Origin: JASGMR01 sp963664675
GTDB taxonomy: Bacteria; Thermotogota; Thermotogae; Petrotogales; Kosmotogaceae
Length of the DNA: 64,000 bases
Direction of reading: 5' to 3'
Assembly (NCBI GenBank): GCA_963664675.2
Contig: CAXXLB010000009.1
Location: 1-64,000, forward strand
Under the pieces are notes generated by a model that saw only the letters and a list, made by a program, of their open reading frames with translations, made no database searches and had not been told where the DNA came from. Of the stretch, positions 34,179-42,282 are shown one piece after another. The position numbers and the translations under genes were made by a program. Position 1 is the first letter of the stretch; each line of letters begins with the position of its first letter.

Positions 34179-35311
34179 ATCTTTTCACCACCAACATGAA
34201 TTCCATTTATAAATGTCTTTAAAATTTTACTTCTATAATCAAAGATATCTCCGTCCATAAGGATAAAATCCGCATCCTTTCCCTCATCAACACTTCCCAG
34301 CCTGTCCTGTAAACCCAGAATTTTTGCGGGATTCAACGTAAACATTTTCAATATTTCCGATCTTTTTATTTTCAACCTGTCTATAAAAAACATTTGAAGG
34401 CGGATCAATTTCAGGGGTATAACGGGCGCATCGGTCATTATCGATACATCTATGCCGACATCATAGAGATCTTTAACGGAATTGAACGATAGATGGCAAG
34501 TCTGAAAAGCTTTCCCGGCTACATTTAACGGGCCCAAAATCACCGGTACGTTCAACGATTTTGCAAATTCGGTATTCGTATGCAGTGCCGTGGCATGGTC
34601 TATAACATAATCGATTTTATATTCCTTCATTATTCTGACAATGGTTTCAATGTCCTCAAGATTTGCAACATGAATCCTTGCAACCGCTTCATTTTTCAAC
34701 AGTAATGATAAATTTTCGAGGGAAAGATCGTAATCTTTTTCCTCTTTATGAATATAATTTTTCGCTTTTTCCAGATTCTCCCTTAAAATAGCTGAAACTG
34801 CCAGTCTGGTAAGGGGTTTCCTTTTTTGCATTCTCGGGATGATTGTAGGACTCCATCCGAAAGCCAATTTTATTATCCTTTTGGGAGTTTTTATCCTTTC
34901 TTTATAAACGTTCTTCACATTGGTCTTGAAAACAACCCCTTCTCCTCCGATAACGTTTCCGGATCCGGGTAAAACACAAACGGTGGTTACTCCATTATTT
35001 TTCGCTTCAACGATACCCGGATCAAAGGGATTGATTGCATCCATTGCCCTGCAATCAGCGGTTGAAGATGAAGTGGACTCATTAACATCATTCCCTGCAA
35101 AATCTCCCGCCTTTTCCTGAAAAATACCAACATGAGTGTGGGCATCCATGAGTCCCGGATATACATATTTCCCACTTAAATCGATAATTTCATTGTTATC
35201 ATTCTTTTCTATCACTTCACCAATTTTTAAAAATTTCCCTTCATCGATTAAAAAATCTCTTTTAACAAATTGATCATTTTTGAACAAATAAGCATTTTTA
35301 TATAATTTCAT
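34175..35311 (-). CDS. Amidohydrolase (first in tandem paralogue array, altered second-shell residues)
   Basis: 378 residues, first gene of the leftward operon, ATG at 35309-35311 with an AGGAGGAGG-like sequence just upstream. It keeps HTH in MDAHTHVGIF, a His in RIHVANLEDI, a His in IDHATALHT and the Asp in IMTDAPVIPL. The other two paralogues have a second His at both of the latter barrel motifs (HCH/HAH and SDHP/TDHP), whereas here they are Ala. The primary metal ligands therefore seem kept while second-shell residues changed, suggesting a different substrate or regulatory subunit. Confidence 0.83.
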   Translation of the reverse strand: MKLYKNAYLFKNDQFVKRDFLIDEGKFLKIGEVIEKNDNNEIIDLSGKYVYPGLMDAHTHVGIFQEKAGDFAGNDVNESTSSSTADCRAMDAINPFDPGIVEAKNNGVTTVCVLPGSGNVIGGEGVVFKTNVKNVYKERIKTPKRIIKLAFGWSPTIIPRMQKRKPLTRLAVSAILRENLEKAKNYIHKEEKDYDLSLENLSLLLKNEAVARIHVANLEDIETIVRIMKEYKIDYVIDHATALHTNTEFAKSLNVPVILGPLNVAGKAFQTCHLSFNSVKDLYDVGIDVSIMTDAPVIPLKLIRLQMFFIDRLKIKRSEILKMFTLNPAKILGLQDRLGSVDEGKDADFILMDGDIFDYRSKILKTFINGIHVGGEKI

Positions 35312-35436
35312 TCTTTTCCTCCTCCACCATCATTACAATTTTATCATAGTTGATTTTTTTATATCAAATATTATTTAAAGATAATAGGTAAAAACAAAAC
35401 TATAAAAGAGATTCTGAAAGCATACAGAAGATATAG

Positions 35437-35465
35437 TTGCATAATCACTGTTAGTATGATATTAT
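35437..35465 (+). promoter_or_regulatory. Promoter of the asparagine leader-synthetase-glnA operon
   Basis: TTGCAT (35437-35442) and TATTAT (35460-35465) with a 17-nt spacer, plus an extended -10 TG at 35457-35458. Transcription would start near 35472, leaving a very short 5' end before the leader-ORF ribosome site. Confidence 0.7.
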
Positions 35466-35487
35466 AACTCAAAGGAGATTTTACATA

Positions 35488-35577
35488 ATGAAAAACTGTC
35501 CGTTCAACGATTTATTTTTAAACAACAATAATAATAACAATAATAATTGGCCAATACCGGTCATTTTTTTCGTGTAA
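35488..35577 (+). CDS. Asparagine-run leader peptide (29 aa) of a candidate attenuator
   Basis: ATG at 35488 with AAAGGAGAT about 10 nt upstream; TAA at 35575-35577. The peptide starts MKNCPFNDLFL. It then has nine consecutive Asn codons (35521-35547, AAC and AAT mixed) and ends WPIPVIFFV. In all, 11 of 29 residues are Asn. It is the only reading frame between the promoter and the asparagine synthetase gene. A stretch of regulatory codons matching the operon's end product, a stop codon inside an antiterminator arm and a following terminator are the classic layout of ribosome-mediated attenuation (as in trp, his and leu leaders). Peptide function is probably only in cis. Confidence 0.85.
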   Translation: MKNCPFNDLFLNNNNNNNNNWPIPVIFFV

Positions 35578-35601
35578 AAATTCTTTACGAAAAAGGCCGG
35601 T
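35556..35601 (+). promoter_or_regulatory. Antiterminator hairpin of the Asn attenuator
   Basis: ACCGG (35556-35560) pairs with CCGGT (35597-35601), and TTTTTCGT (35566-35573) pairs with ACGAAAAA (35587-35594), with more A-T pairing in the loop. Its 3' arm takes up the 5' side of the terminator stem, so the two cannot coexist. A ribosome at the leader stop codon (35575-35577) would cover the 5' arm and loop; a ribosome stalled in the Asn run leaves it free. Confidence 0.75.
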
Positions 35602-35621
35602 GAAATCACCGGCCTTTTTTT
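35595..35621 (+). terminator. Attenuator terminator upstream of asparagine synthetase
   Basis: GGCCGGTG (35595-35602), loop AAAT, CACCGGCC (35607-35614), then seven T (35615-35621). It lies 46 nt before the synthetase ATG and shares its 5' arm with the antiterminator. Confidence 0.92.
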
Positions 35622-35667
35622 ATTTTAAAAATTCTAAATATTTTAAATATGGGAGGAAAAAGTTTTT

Positions 35668-36594
35668 ATGACAAAATTTCAGGAAGTTCTAGGTCATCTT
35701 ACAGATCCAAAGGTTCAAACGGCAACAAAAATTAAGGCGAAGGTTATTCAGTATGCAGAAAGTTATCTGAGAAGTGAAGGATTCATAGAATTATTGCCAA
35801 CCATGATTTCCCCTTTAACAGACCCATTGAACCACGAAGTCGTGAATGCATCATTTGATTACTATGGAACAAAATTTTCCATCACCCAGTCCATGATTTT
35901 TCACAAACAGATTGCACTCAATTCTTTCGATAAAATATTCATAGTTTCTCCCAACGTCAGATTGGAAACATCTGAAAAAATGGAGAGTGGAGTACACCTT
36001 TATGAATTTACTCAGGTAGATCTTGAAGTAAAGGGCGCAACCCGTGAAGATATTATGGAAATAATCGAAAAATTATTCATCTACACAATATCAAAAATAA
36101 AAGAAGAGTGTTCAGATGAACTGAAAAAAATCGGAAACGATGTAAAAATACCAAAAAAAGGGTTCCCGAAGATAAAATACCTTGACGGGTTAAAGGAATA
36201 TGGAGAAGATTTCGAATCCATAATCTCCAAAAAATCCACCGAACCTTTCTGGCTGATAGATATACCTCTTGAAAAAAGAGAATTTTATGATAGACTTTCT
36301 TCGGATGGTGAAACATTACTCGATATGGATTTGATCCTCCCTTATGGTTATGGTGAAGCTCTCTCAGGCGGTGAAAGAGAATTTGAATATGAAACAATAA
36401 TCAAAAGAATGAAACAGAGAGGAAACAATCCTGAAGATTTACCAATTTATTCTGATTTTGCAAAGGAAGGAAAATTACCAAAATGTGCTGGATGTGGATT
36501 CGGCGTTGAAAGATTGGCGAGATACATTTGTGGACTAGACCACGTATCCAAAACAAGGCTGTTTCCGAAAATTCCCGGCAAAGCATGTATTTAA
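35668..36594 (+). CDS. Archaeal-type asparagine synthetase A (AsnRS-like, ammonia-dependent)
   Basis: 308 residues, resembling the catalytic core of asparaginyl/aspartyl-tRNA synthetases without an anticodon-binding domain. This is the layout of the archaeal AsnRS-related asparagine synthetase, which makes Asn from Asp, ATP and ammonia. Class II motif 2 is seen in FIVSPNVRLETSEKMESGVH and the following EFTQVDLEVKG, and motif 3 in GFGVERLARYICGL. A cysteine pair, CAGCG, precedes motif 3. The start has GGGAGGAAAAAG upstream. The Asn-rich leader and attenuator directly upstream support Asn synthesis rather than tRNA charging. glnA follows after 12 nt. A role in tRNA-dependent modification remains a lesser possibility. 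Confidence 0.85.
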   Translation: MTKFQEVLGHLTDPKVQTATKIKAKVIQYAESYLRSEGFIELLPTMISPLTDPLNHEVVNASFDYYGTKFSITQSMIFHKQIALNSFDKIFIVSPNVRLETSEKMESGVHLYEFTQVDLEVKGATREDIMEIIEKLFIYTISKIKEECSDELKKIGNDVKIPKKGFPKIKYLDGLKEYGEDFESIISKKSTEPFWLIDIPLEKREFYDRLSSDGETLLDMDLILPYGYGEALSGGEREFEYETIIKRMKQRGNNPEDLPIYSDFAKEGKLPKCAGCGFGVERLARYICGLDHVSKTRLFPKIPGKACI

Positions 36595-36606
36595 TGGAGG
36601 TGTAAG

Positions 36607-37932
36607 ATGGAAATTAGTGAAATCATCAAAAAATGTGAAGAACTCTCCGTAAAATTTATCAGACTAAGAATCACCGATATTAACGGTATGCCTAAAAATG
36701 TCGAATTTCCAATAAGTCAGATAGAAGGAGTTTTGAAAGATGGAATGATGTTTGATGGCTCTTCCATTGATGGTTTTGTAAGAATTGAAGAATCAGATAT
36801 GGTGCTGATTCCTGATTTAAAAACGTTTACGATCCTGCCATGGACAAGCGATGGAATCAGAACGGCAAGATTCATATGTGATGTTTATGATTCTGATATG
36901 AAGCCCTTTGATGGCGATCCGAGATACGTACTCAAAAAAGTGATAAAAGAAGCCGCAAATTTGGGTTTCGAAACTTTCGTAGGACCGGAACCGGAATTTT
37001 TTATGGTAGAAAAGAACGATTCCGGATTTAAAAGTGATCTGGACTTAATGGATAGTGGAGGTTATTTCGATTTATTACCGGTTGATAAAGGAGAAAGAAT
37101 AAGAAAAAATATCGTCATCGCACTGGAAAAAATGGGTTTTGAAGTTGAAGCCGCTCACCATGAAGTTGCGCCTTCTCAACACGAAATTGATTTCAGATAT
37201 ACGGATATTTTAAAAACCGCCGATAATATTCAAACATTCAAATGGGTAGTAAAAACGATGGCTTTAATGGAAAATGTCTACGCCTCATTCATGCCCAAAG
37301 TTTTTCCCAAAATAAACGGTTCAGGAATGCACCTGAATATGAGTCTGAACAAGGATGGTCAAAATGCTTTCTGTGATGAAACAAAAAAGCAAGGACTGAG
37401 TGATCTGGCTTTGTATTTCATAGGCGGAATTATCAATCACGCTAAGGAAATAACGGCCTTCGCAAACCCAACCGTGAATAGTTACAAACGACTCATTCCG
37501 GGTTATGAGGCCCCTGTTAATATCTCCTGGGCTTTGGGTAACAGAAGTGCTATGATAAGGGTTCCGTCGTGTAGAGGTAAAAAAACACGGATTGAGCTCA
37601 GAAGTCCCGACCCAAGCTGTAATCCATATTTGGCACTCGCTATCACTTTGGCCGCAGGACTGGATGGAATAAAGAATAAAATAATTCCACCCGATCCGAT
37701 AGATGTCAATATTTTCCATTTGAATGATTCTCAAAAGGAAGAAATGGCAATAGAGAACTTACCCGCAGATTTAAATGAATCAATAAAATACATGAAGAAA
37801 TCGGAATTCTGTAGAAAAATAATCGGAGAACACGTTTATAAAACATTCATAAACATCAAGGAAAAAGAATGGGAAGAATATATAACGAATATTTCAAAAT
37901 GGGAATATGAAAAATATTTTAGAAATTATTAG
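36607..37932 (+). CDS. glnA: Glutamine synthetase type I
   Basis: GlnA makes glutamine from glutamate, ammonia and ATP as a cytoplasmic dodecamer. At 441 residues it has the length of the Firmicute/Thermotoga GSI-alpha form. Visible motifs are MFDGSSIDGFVRIEESDM, FVGPEPEFFMVEK (metal Glu), VEAAHHEVAPSQHEIDFRYT, NGSGMHLNMSLNK, the Glu-flap FANPTVNSYKRLIPGYEAP and IRVPSCRGKKTRIELRSPDP. The adenylylation-site insert of GSI-beta enzymes is not seen, so control by feedback or GlnR-like means is more likely. It sits 12 nt after the asparagine synthetase and should be under the same Asn attenuator. Confidence 0.95.
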   Translation: MEISEIIKKCEELSVKFIRLRITDINGMPKNVEFPISQIEGVLKDGMMFDGSSIDGFVRIEESDMVLIPDLKTFTILPWTSDGIRTARFICDVYDSDMKPFDGDPRYVLKKVIKEAANLGFETFVGPEPEFFMVEKNDSGFKSDLDLMDSGGYFDLLPVDKGERIRKNIVIALEKMGFEVEAAHHEVAPSQHEIDFRYTDILKTADNIQTFKWVVKTMALMENVYASFMPKVFPKINGSGMHLNMSLNKDGQNAFCDETKKQGLSDLALYFIGGIINHAKEITAFANPTVNSYKRLIPGYEAPVNISWALGNRSAMIRVPSCRGKKTRIELRSPDPSCNPYLALAITLAAGLDGIKNKIIPPDPIDVNIFHLNDSQKEEMAIENLPADLNESIKYMKKSEFCRKIIGEHVYKTFINIKEKEWEEYITNISKWEYEKYFRNY

Positions 37933-37934
37933 AT

Positions 37935-37961
37935 AAAAAGGGAGAATTTCTCCCTTTTTAT
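37935..37961. terminator. Bidirectional terminator between glnA and the Fn3 protein
   Basis: AAAAAGGGAGAA and TTCTCCCTTTTT form a near-perfect hairpin with A and T runs on both sides, serving both convergent genes. Confidence 0.9.
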
Positions 37962-37963
37962 TT

Positions 37964-40348
37964 TTATTTATTACCTATCAATGCGTACCAGACATCATAA
38001 CTGAAAGTGTATCCTGTGAGTAAATAGTTTCCATTTTCTGCATAACTTATATTTTTTGAAAAATCCACTGCATTTGCCTGATAAGTATTTTGCCATTTGA
38101 TATCGTTTTCCGATGATTGAAAAACCCATAGCGAATTAACTTGAGATTCTTTTGCGACATCTTTGTCAACTGAGTTCGAAGACGCCGATATCAAAAAGTT
38201 TCCATTGGGCATAACTTCAAAACAATAGGGAATCTCCGTGTTGCTTCCACCGAAAATGTATATATCTTTTAAATCACCGTTCATATCTGTTTTGAGTAAT
38301 CCGATATCTCTTTTTCCTCTGTTTTCTGAAAAGATTCCATCTTTGGAAGATATTCCGGACAAAATATATAAATCATCATTAAGATAAGTTATATCCATTC
38401 CGTAATCTGATTTTACGCCACCAAATTGTTTTGAAAAAAGCAGTTCGCGATTCACATAATCGATCTTAAGGAGCAAAACATCTATATCGGTTTCTTCTTT
38501 TTTTGTGTCGGAAAAATCGTTGCTTCCATTATCTATATACCCGGTAACAAAAGCAAAATCATCTATTATTTCAACAGCGTAGCCACAATCATTTCCGGTT
38601 TTCCCAAAATAATTCTGCCAGATGAGGTTGCCATTTCTGTCTAAAACTCCATACCAGACATCTCCATCATCATGATTCCCGGAGATATCACCGGAAGAAG
38701 ATTCCGTATAACCGGTGAAGAAATAATTTCCGTCGGTCGTTTGTGCTATATCATAAATATAATCTGTTTTTTCACCACCGAGCTGCGTTTGCCACAAAAT
38801 ATTTAAATCATCGTCAAATTCAATAACCCACGAATCAAATCTGCCGTTATTTAAAGGAAAATCATTCGTTGACGAATTCGAATAACCCGTGAGTATATAA
38901 TTCCCATACGAATTTCTGAGCATTCTGACAGGAATATCCATAAAATTCCCGGTCAAAACTATTTGGTTCAAAATCTCTCCGTTCGGGCCGATCTTGGATA
39001 TAAAAGTTTCTTCTTCGTTATCATCCGTAAGATAATATCCGGCGAGAAAATAATAATCACCATTTCCCTTTGTGGAAGTAATTCCTGCATCCATATATTC
39101 TCTCCCGAAATAATTCTCCCATAAATTCACTATTCCTTTTGTTTTAAAGGTTTGAGAATCACTTTCTACGAATGTACCCGTTCTGTTATCACTTACGACT
39201 TTCCAGCTAAAACTATCATCATATCCCAGAAAATCAACAAAATGATTTTTTTCACCTAAATTATCGAAGTTATATTCAATACCTTTGCTTGAACTGATCA
39301 TCAGATTATAATTCAGATTATCCTTATTGTCTTCCCATTCAAACAAAACGTCTGAAGGATTTATAACTTCATTCGGTTTTGGATTTATTAAATTCACTTT
39401 TTCAGGAATTGAAGACGATGAAAAAACGTACAGATCACTTTTTGTTTTTGCCCCGTTTTCATCTATTCCCTCTATCTGCCAATAATATTTTTGGTTTTCC
39501 TTTATATTGTTTATCATGACTTCTTCCAGCGGGTAATTTTCCTCAATTAATTCCATTTTACCTTCTTTACCAAAATAAACATTATATCTTAAAACTTCCG
39601 ATTCTCTGTCAGCACACGTCCAGGAGAATTCGACGTTTCCTGGAGCTACAATCGAATTGTTTTGGGGATATATTAAATTTGGAATTTCAGGTTTTGAATT
39701 CACAATAAAAGAAAAAGTTCCTTCGGAAAAAATTCTGTCACCATCGACATATTCGACCTTCCAAAAATATCTTTCACCGGGAATCAAATTATCAACGGTG
39801 AATTCTCTCTGATCATACCCGCTGTTGAGCAGATTTGGATTTTCCGTTCTACCGAAATAGACATTATAATTATCAACTTCCGACTGATCATCACTTTCCC
39901 ACGATAAAACAACTTTATCGGAATCGATAATGGAATCATTTTTTGGATATAAGTATTCAATATTATGATAATTTTCACTGACATCTACACCAATTTTCGA
40001 AGTGTTAATTAAATCATCATTTTTATAAATACCTATTTCTATGAATTCGGTTTCGGTGGAATCAGGAGAAAAAATCATAGAATTATCATCTATCTGAACT
40101 GAGTTCTGAGGAGATTTAAAAATAAGAGAATCATCACCGGGATTTTTTATATACGATAAAAGATTTATTTTCAGTGTTTCATTTATATTCATTTTTTGTT
40201 CCGGAATTTTAAGCAGATTTCGATTCCCCAGAACGGAAAAAACTATTATAAGAACAATAATAGCGAGAAATATAAAATACCATATTGGTCTTAACTTCCT
40301 TTTCTTAGATACCTTTTTATATTTTTCTGCCGAACTATTGACTATCAT
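37964..40348 (-). CDS. Membrane-anchored Fn3-repeat and propeller-like surface protein
   Basis: The ATG at 40346-40348 has GGGGGAA 8 nt upstream; the frame extends to a TTG at 40432 without a site. About 795 residues. A short basic N-terminus (KKVSKKRKLRP) precedes one membrane helix (WYFIFLAIIVLIIVFSVLG), so the rest is probably outside the cytoplasm. Three or four fibronectin-III-like domains follow, with SWESDDQSEVDNYNVYFGR, GERYFWKVEYVDG and YYWQIEGID motifs. The C-terminal ~380 residues carry about seven repeats of the DGNYFFTGYT / WQNYFGKTGNDCGYAV kind, suggesting a beta-propeller. Function unknown; adhesion or sensing is inferred. Confidence 0.8.
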   Translation of the reverse strand: MIVNSSAEKYKKVSKKRKLRPIWYFIFLAIIVLIIVFSVLGNRNLLKIPEQKMNINETLKINLLSYIKNPGDDSLIFKSPQNSVQIDDNSMIFSPDSTETEFIEIGIYKNDDLINTSKIGVDVSENYHNIEYLYPKNDSIIDSDKVVLSWESDDQSEVDNYNVYFGRTENPNLLNSGYDQREFTVDNLIPGERYFWKVEYVDGDRIFSEGTFSFIVNSKPEIPNLIYPQNNSIVAPGNVEFSWTCADRESEVLRYNVYFGKEGKMELIEENYPLEEVMINNIKENQKYYWQIEGIDENGAKTKSDLYVFSSSSIPEKVNLINPKPNEVINPSDVLFEWEDNKDNLNYNLMISSSKGIEYNFDNLGEKNHFVDFLGYDDSFSWKVVSDNRTGTFVESDSQTFKTKGIVNLWENYFGREYMDAGITSTKGNGDYYFLAGYYLTDDNEEETFISKIGPNGEILNQIVLTGNFMDIPVRMLRNSYGNYILTGYSNSSTNDFPLNNGRFDSWVIEFDDDLNILWQTQLGGEKTDYIYDIAQTTDGNYFFTGYTESSSGDISGNHDDGDVWYGVLDRNGNLIWQNYFGKTGNDCGYAVEIIDDFAFVTGYIDNGSNDFSDTKKEETDIDVLLLKIDYVNRELLFSKQFGGVKSDYGMDITYLNDDLYILSGISSKDGIFSENRGKRDIGLLKTDMNGDLKDIYIFGGSNTEIPYCFEVMPNGNFLISASSNSVDKDVAKESQVNSLWVFQSSENDIKWQNTYQANAVDFSKNISYAENGNYLLTGYTFSYDVWYALIGNK

Positions 40349-40506
40349 AAAGAATTCCCCCGAATTTTTAATATATTCTTTCAGTTTATTATCTATTTTA
40401 CACCACAAATCCTTAGAAGCAATTTTTTTCAAAATAGTTTAATTTCCATTTTTATTGTACACCATTTCATGTGATAAAATTAATAAAATGATTTTGGAGG
40501 TTGAGT

Positions 40507-42279
40507 ATGAACGTAGTATTGATAGATGGAAAAACAACTTTTAACTCTGTATCACAGATATTCAACTCAAATGTACTCAATGATTTGATCTGTGAAATGA
40601 TAGAGTTTTCAGAAAGAAAAAGAACTTCATTATTAAATTTTTTCAACTTATTCATAAAAGATATCGGAAGTGTAAATACGGATGAAAGATACGATGTAAA
40701 GGGAATAATTATGTTATTACAGTCCCTGGTTGTTTCGACGGTGGAAACGATCGATTCTTCCCCTTACCTTTCATTTCCAAAGCTTTCCGATAAAAAAGAT
40801 TTGTTGATCACTTTCGTTGAAAGACTGTACAGTTTATGGAGATCGAAACACAGATTTCTCATAAGAGACGATGAGATCACCGAAAATTTATCGAAAAGAG
40901 TGTTCAAACAACTGTTGTTTCAAAATAACAATGAGCAACTGAAACTTTTAATCAGAAATACTTATAGACAGATCCTCATAAATATTTCCAATTTCAGAAT
41001 GAAAATTCTGAGGCAAACACATTCCGGGGCACAGGCCGGTTTCATGATTGATAAAGTTGTACCGCTGAAAGAAGCCATTCCCTCGAATGGAAATATTTTA
41101 TACGATCTGAACGTGGTCTGGAGCATAATTTTTGATCCGCCTGCTATCTTCTATACGAGATCGAATAAAAGAAGGGGAATCTTTAAAGTCGTCAATAAAC
41201 CGGTATTGAGCAAAATAAAAATTAAAAACAAAGAAGACTGGTTTCTGTTCCCCATAATGGTCGGATCCAAAATGATATTCGTCGTCGTTTACAAAGATTA
41301 TCTCGCACTCGGAGCGGGTCTGGCAAATCTTTTCGAATTCGTCGATCTCGCCGTAGTGAAGAGCAAAAAACCTGACGGTGTGTATTTCCTGGGAATCGAA
41401 AAATCCTTTTTCGATGAAGACGATGATTATAACGGTATAGTTTACAGAGAAAATGATGGGACCTATGTGGGACTGGTGGGCGATGATCCGTCGGTAGATT
41501 ATTTTGGTTACATGAAAAAAATGATTCTGACGATTCACAATCTCCTTGTAATAGATGAAAACCGTTTACCCATACACGGTTCCCTTGCAAGAATAAGATT
41601 AAAGAATGGCAAAGAAGCTAACGTAATGCTAGTGGGAGACAGTGGAGCGGGAAAATCCGAAACTCTCGATGCTTTTGAAAGACTCAAAGAAGATGTATCT
41701 GAAGTCGATATACTGATCGACGACATGGGTTCGTTGGCCATTGATGGTGACAGGGTGGTAGCATACGGTACCGAGACGGGTGCCTTCGTCAGACTCGATG
41801 ACCTGGAACCAGGTTATGCGTACTCGGCTATGGACAGAAGCATCTTCATGAATCCGAACGAAATAAATGCCAGAGTCATAGTTCCTTACTCGAATTACAA
41901 AGATATAATTTTACCCACTAAAGTGGATTATTTTCTGTATGCAAATAATTATGAAAAACCCGTAAATGACAGTATCGCTTTTTTTAAAAGCTCCGATGAA
42001 GCTCTCAAGGTCTTTTCCGAAGGTGCCAGGATGGCTAAGGGAACGACATCAGAAAAGGGACTGACATACAGTTACTTCGCCAATCCCTTCGGTGCTATTC
42101 AAAAAAAGGAGAAACATACAAAGATAGCCGAAAAATTTATGCAGACTATGCTGAAGGGAAAAACAAAAATAGGAATGATAAAAACTCAACTGGGAATTAA
42201 TGGCTTTGAAAAAGAAGGCCCTTTACTGGCTGCAAAATCCCTCCTGCATATGATAGATATAGATAAAGAAGAAGAATAA
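40507..42279 (+). CDS. PEP carboxykinase/HPr kinase-like P-loop protein, function unknown
   Basis: 590 residues from the ATG at 40507 (GGAGG ends 6 nt upstream; an in-frame TTG lies at 40501). The N-terminal ~370 residues are unrecognised and mixed helical. The C-terminal part has Walker A GDSGAGKSE (377-385), an acidic IDDMGSLAIDG, INARVIVPYSNY, and KGTTSEKGLTYSYFANPFGA. The pattern of the PEPCK (ATP) and HPr kinase superfamily is recognisable, but the classic PEPCK oxaloacetate and metal residues cannot be confirmed. It may phosphorylate a protein or metabolite. It stands as a single gene converging on the patatin gene with only 3 nt between the stops. Confidence 0.65.
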   Translation: MNVVLIDGKTTFNSVSQIFNSNVLNDLICEMIEFSERKRTSLLNFFNLFIKDIGSVNTDERYDVKGIIMLLQSLVVSTVETIDSSPYLSFPKLSDKKDLLITFVERLYSLWRSKHRFLIRDDEITENLSKRVFKQLLFQNNNEQLKLLIRNTYRQILINISNFRMKILRQTHSGAQAGFMIDKVVPLKEAIPSNGNILYDLNVVWSIIFDPPAIFYTRSNKRRGIFKVVNKPVLSKIKIKNKEDWFLFPIMVGSKMIFVVVYKDYLALGAGLANLFEFVDLAVVKSKKPDGVYFLGIEKSFFDEDDDYNGIVYRENDGTYVGLVGDDPSVDYFGYMKKMILTIHNLLVIDENRLPIHGSLARIRLKNGKEANVMLVGDSGAGKSETLDAFERLKEDVSEVDILIDDMGSLAIDGDRVVAYGTETGAFVRLDDLEPGYAYSAMDRSIFMNPNEINARVIVPYSNYKDIILPTKVDYFLYANNYEKPVNDSIAFFKSSDEALKVFSEGARMAKGTTSEKGLTYSYFANPFGAIQKKEKHTKIAEKFMQTMLKGKTKIGMIKTQLGINGFEKEGPLLAAKSLLHMIDIDKEEE

Positions 42280-42282
42280 ATA

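Noticed and set aside
35521..35547. AAY repeat read as a simple microsatellite
   Set aside because: AAC and AAT are mixed, the frame is kept, and it lies between a ribosome site and a stop codon upstream of an asparagine gene, so a coding role is more economical.
35466..35667. T-box or other riboswitch upstream of asparagine synthetase
   Set aside because: No T-box consensus bulge or specifier stem is present and the leader is too short; the leader ORF explains the hairpins better.
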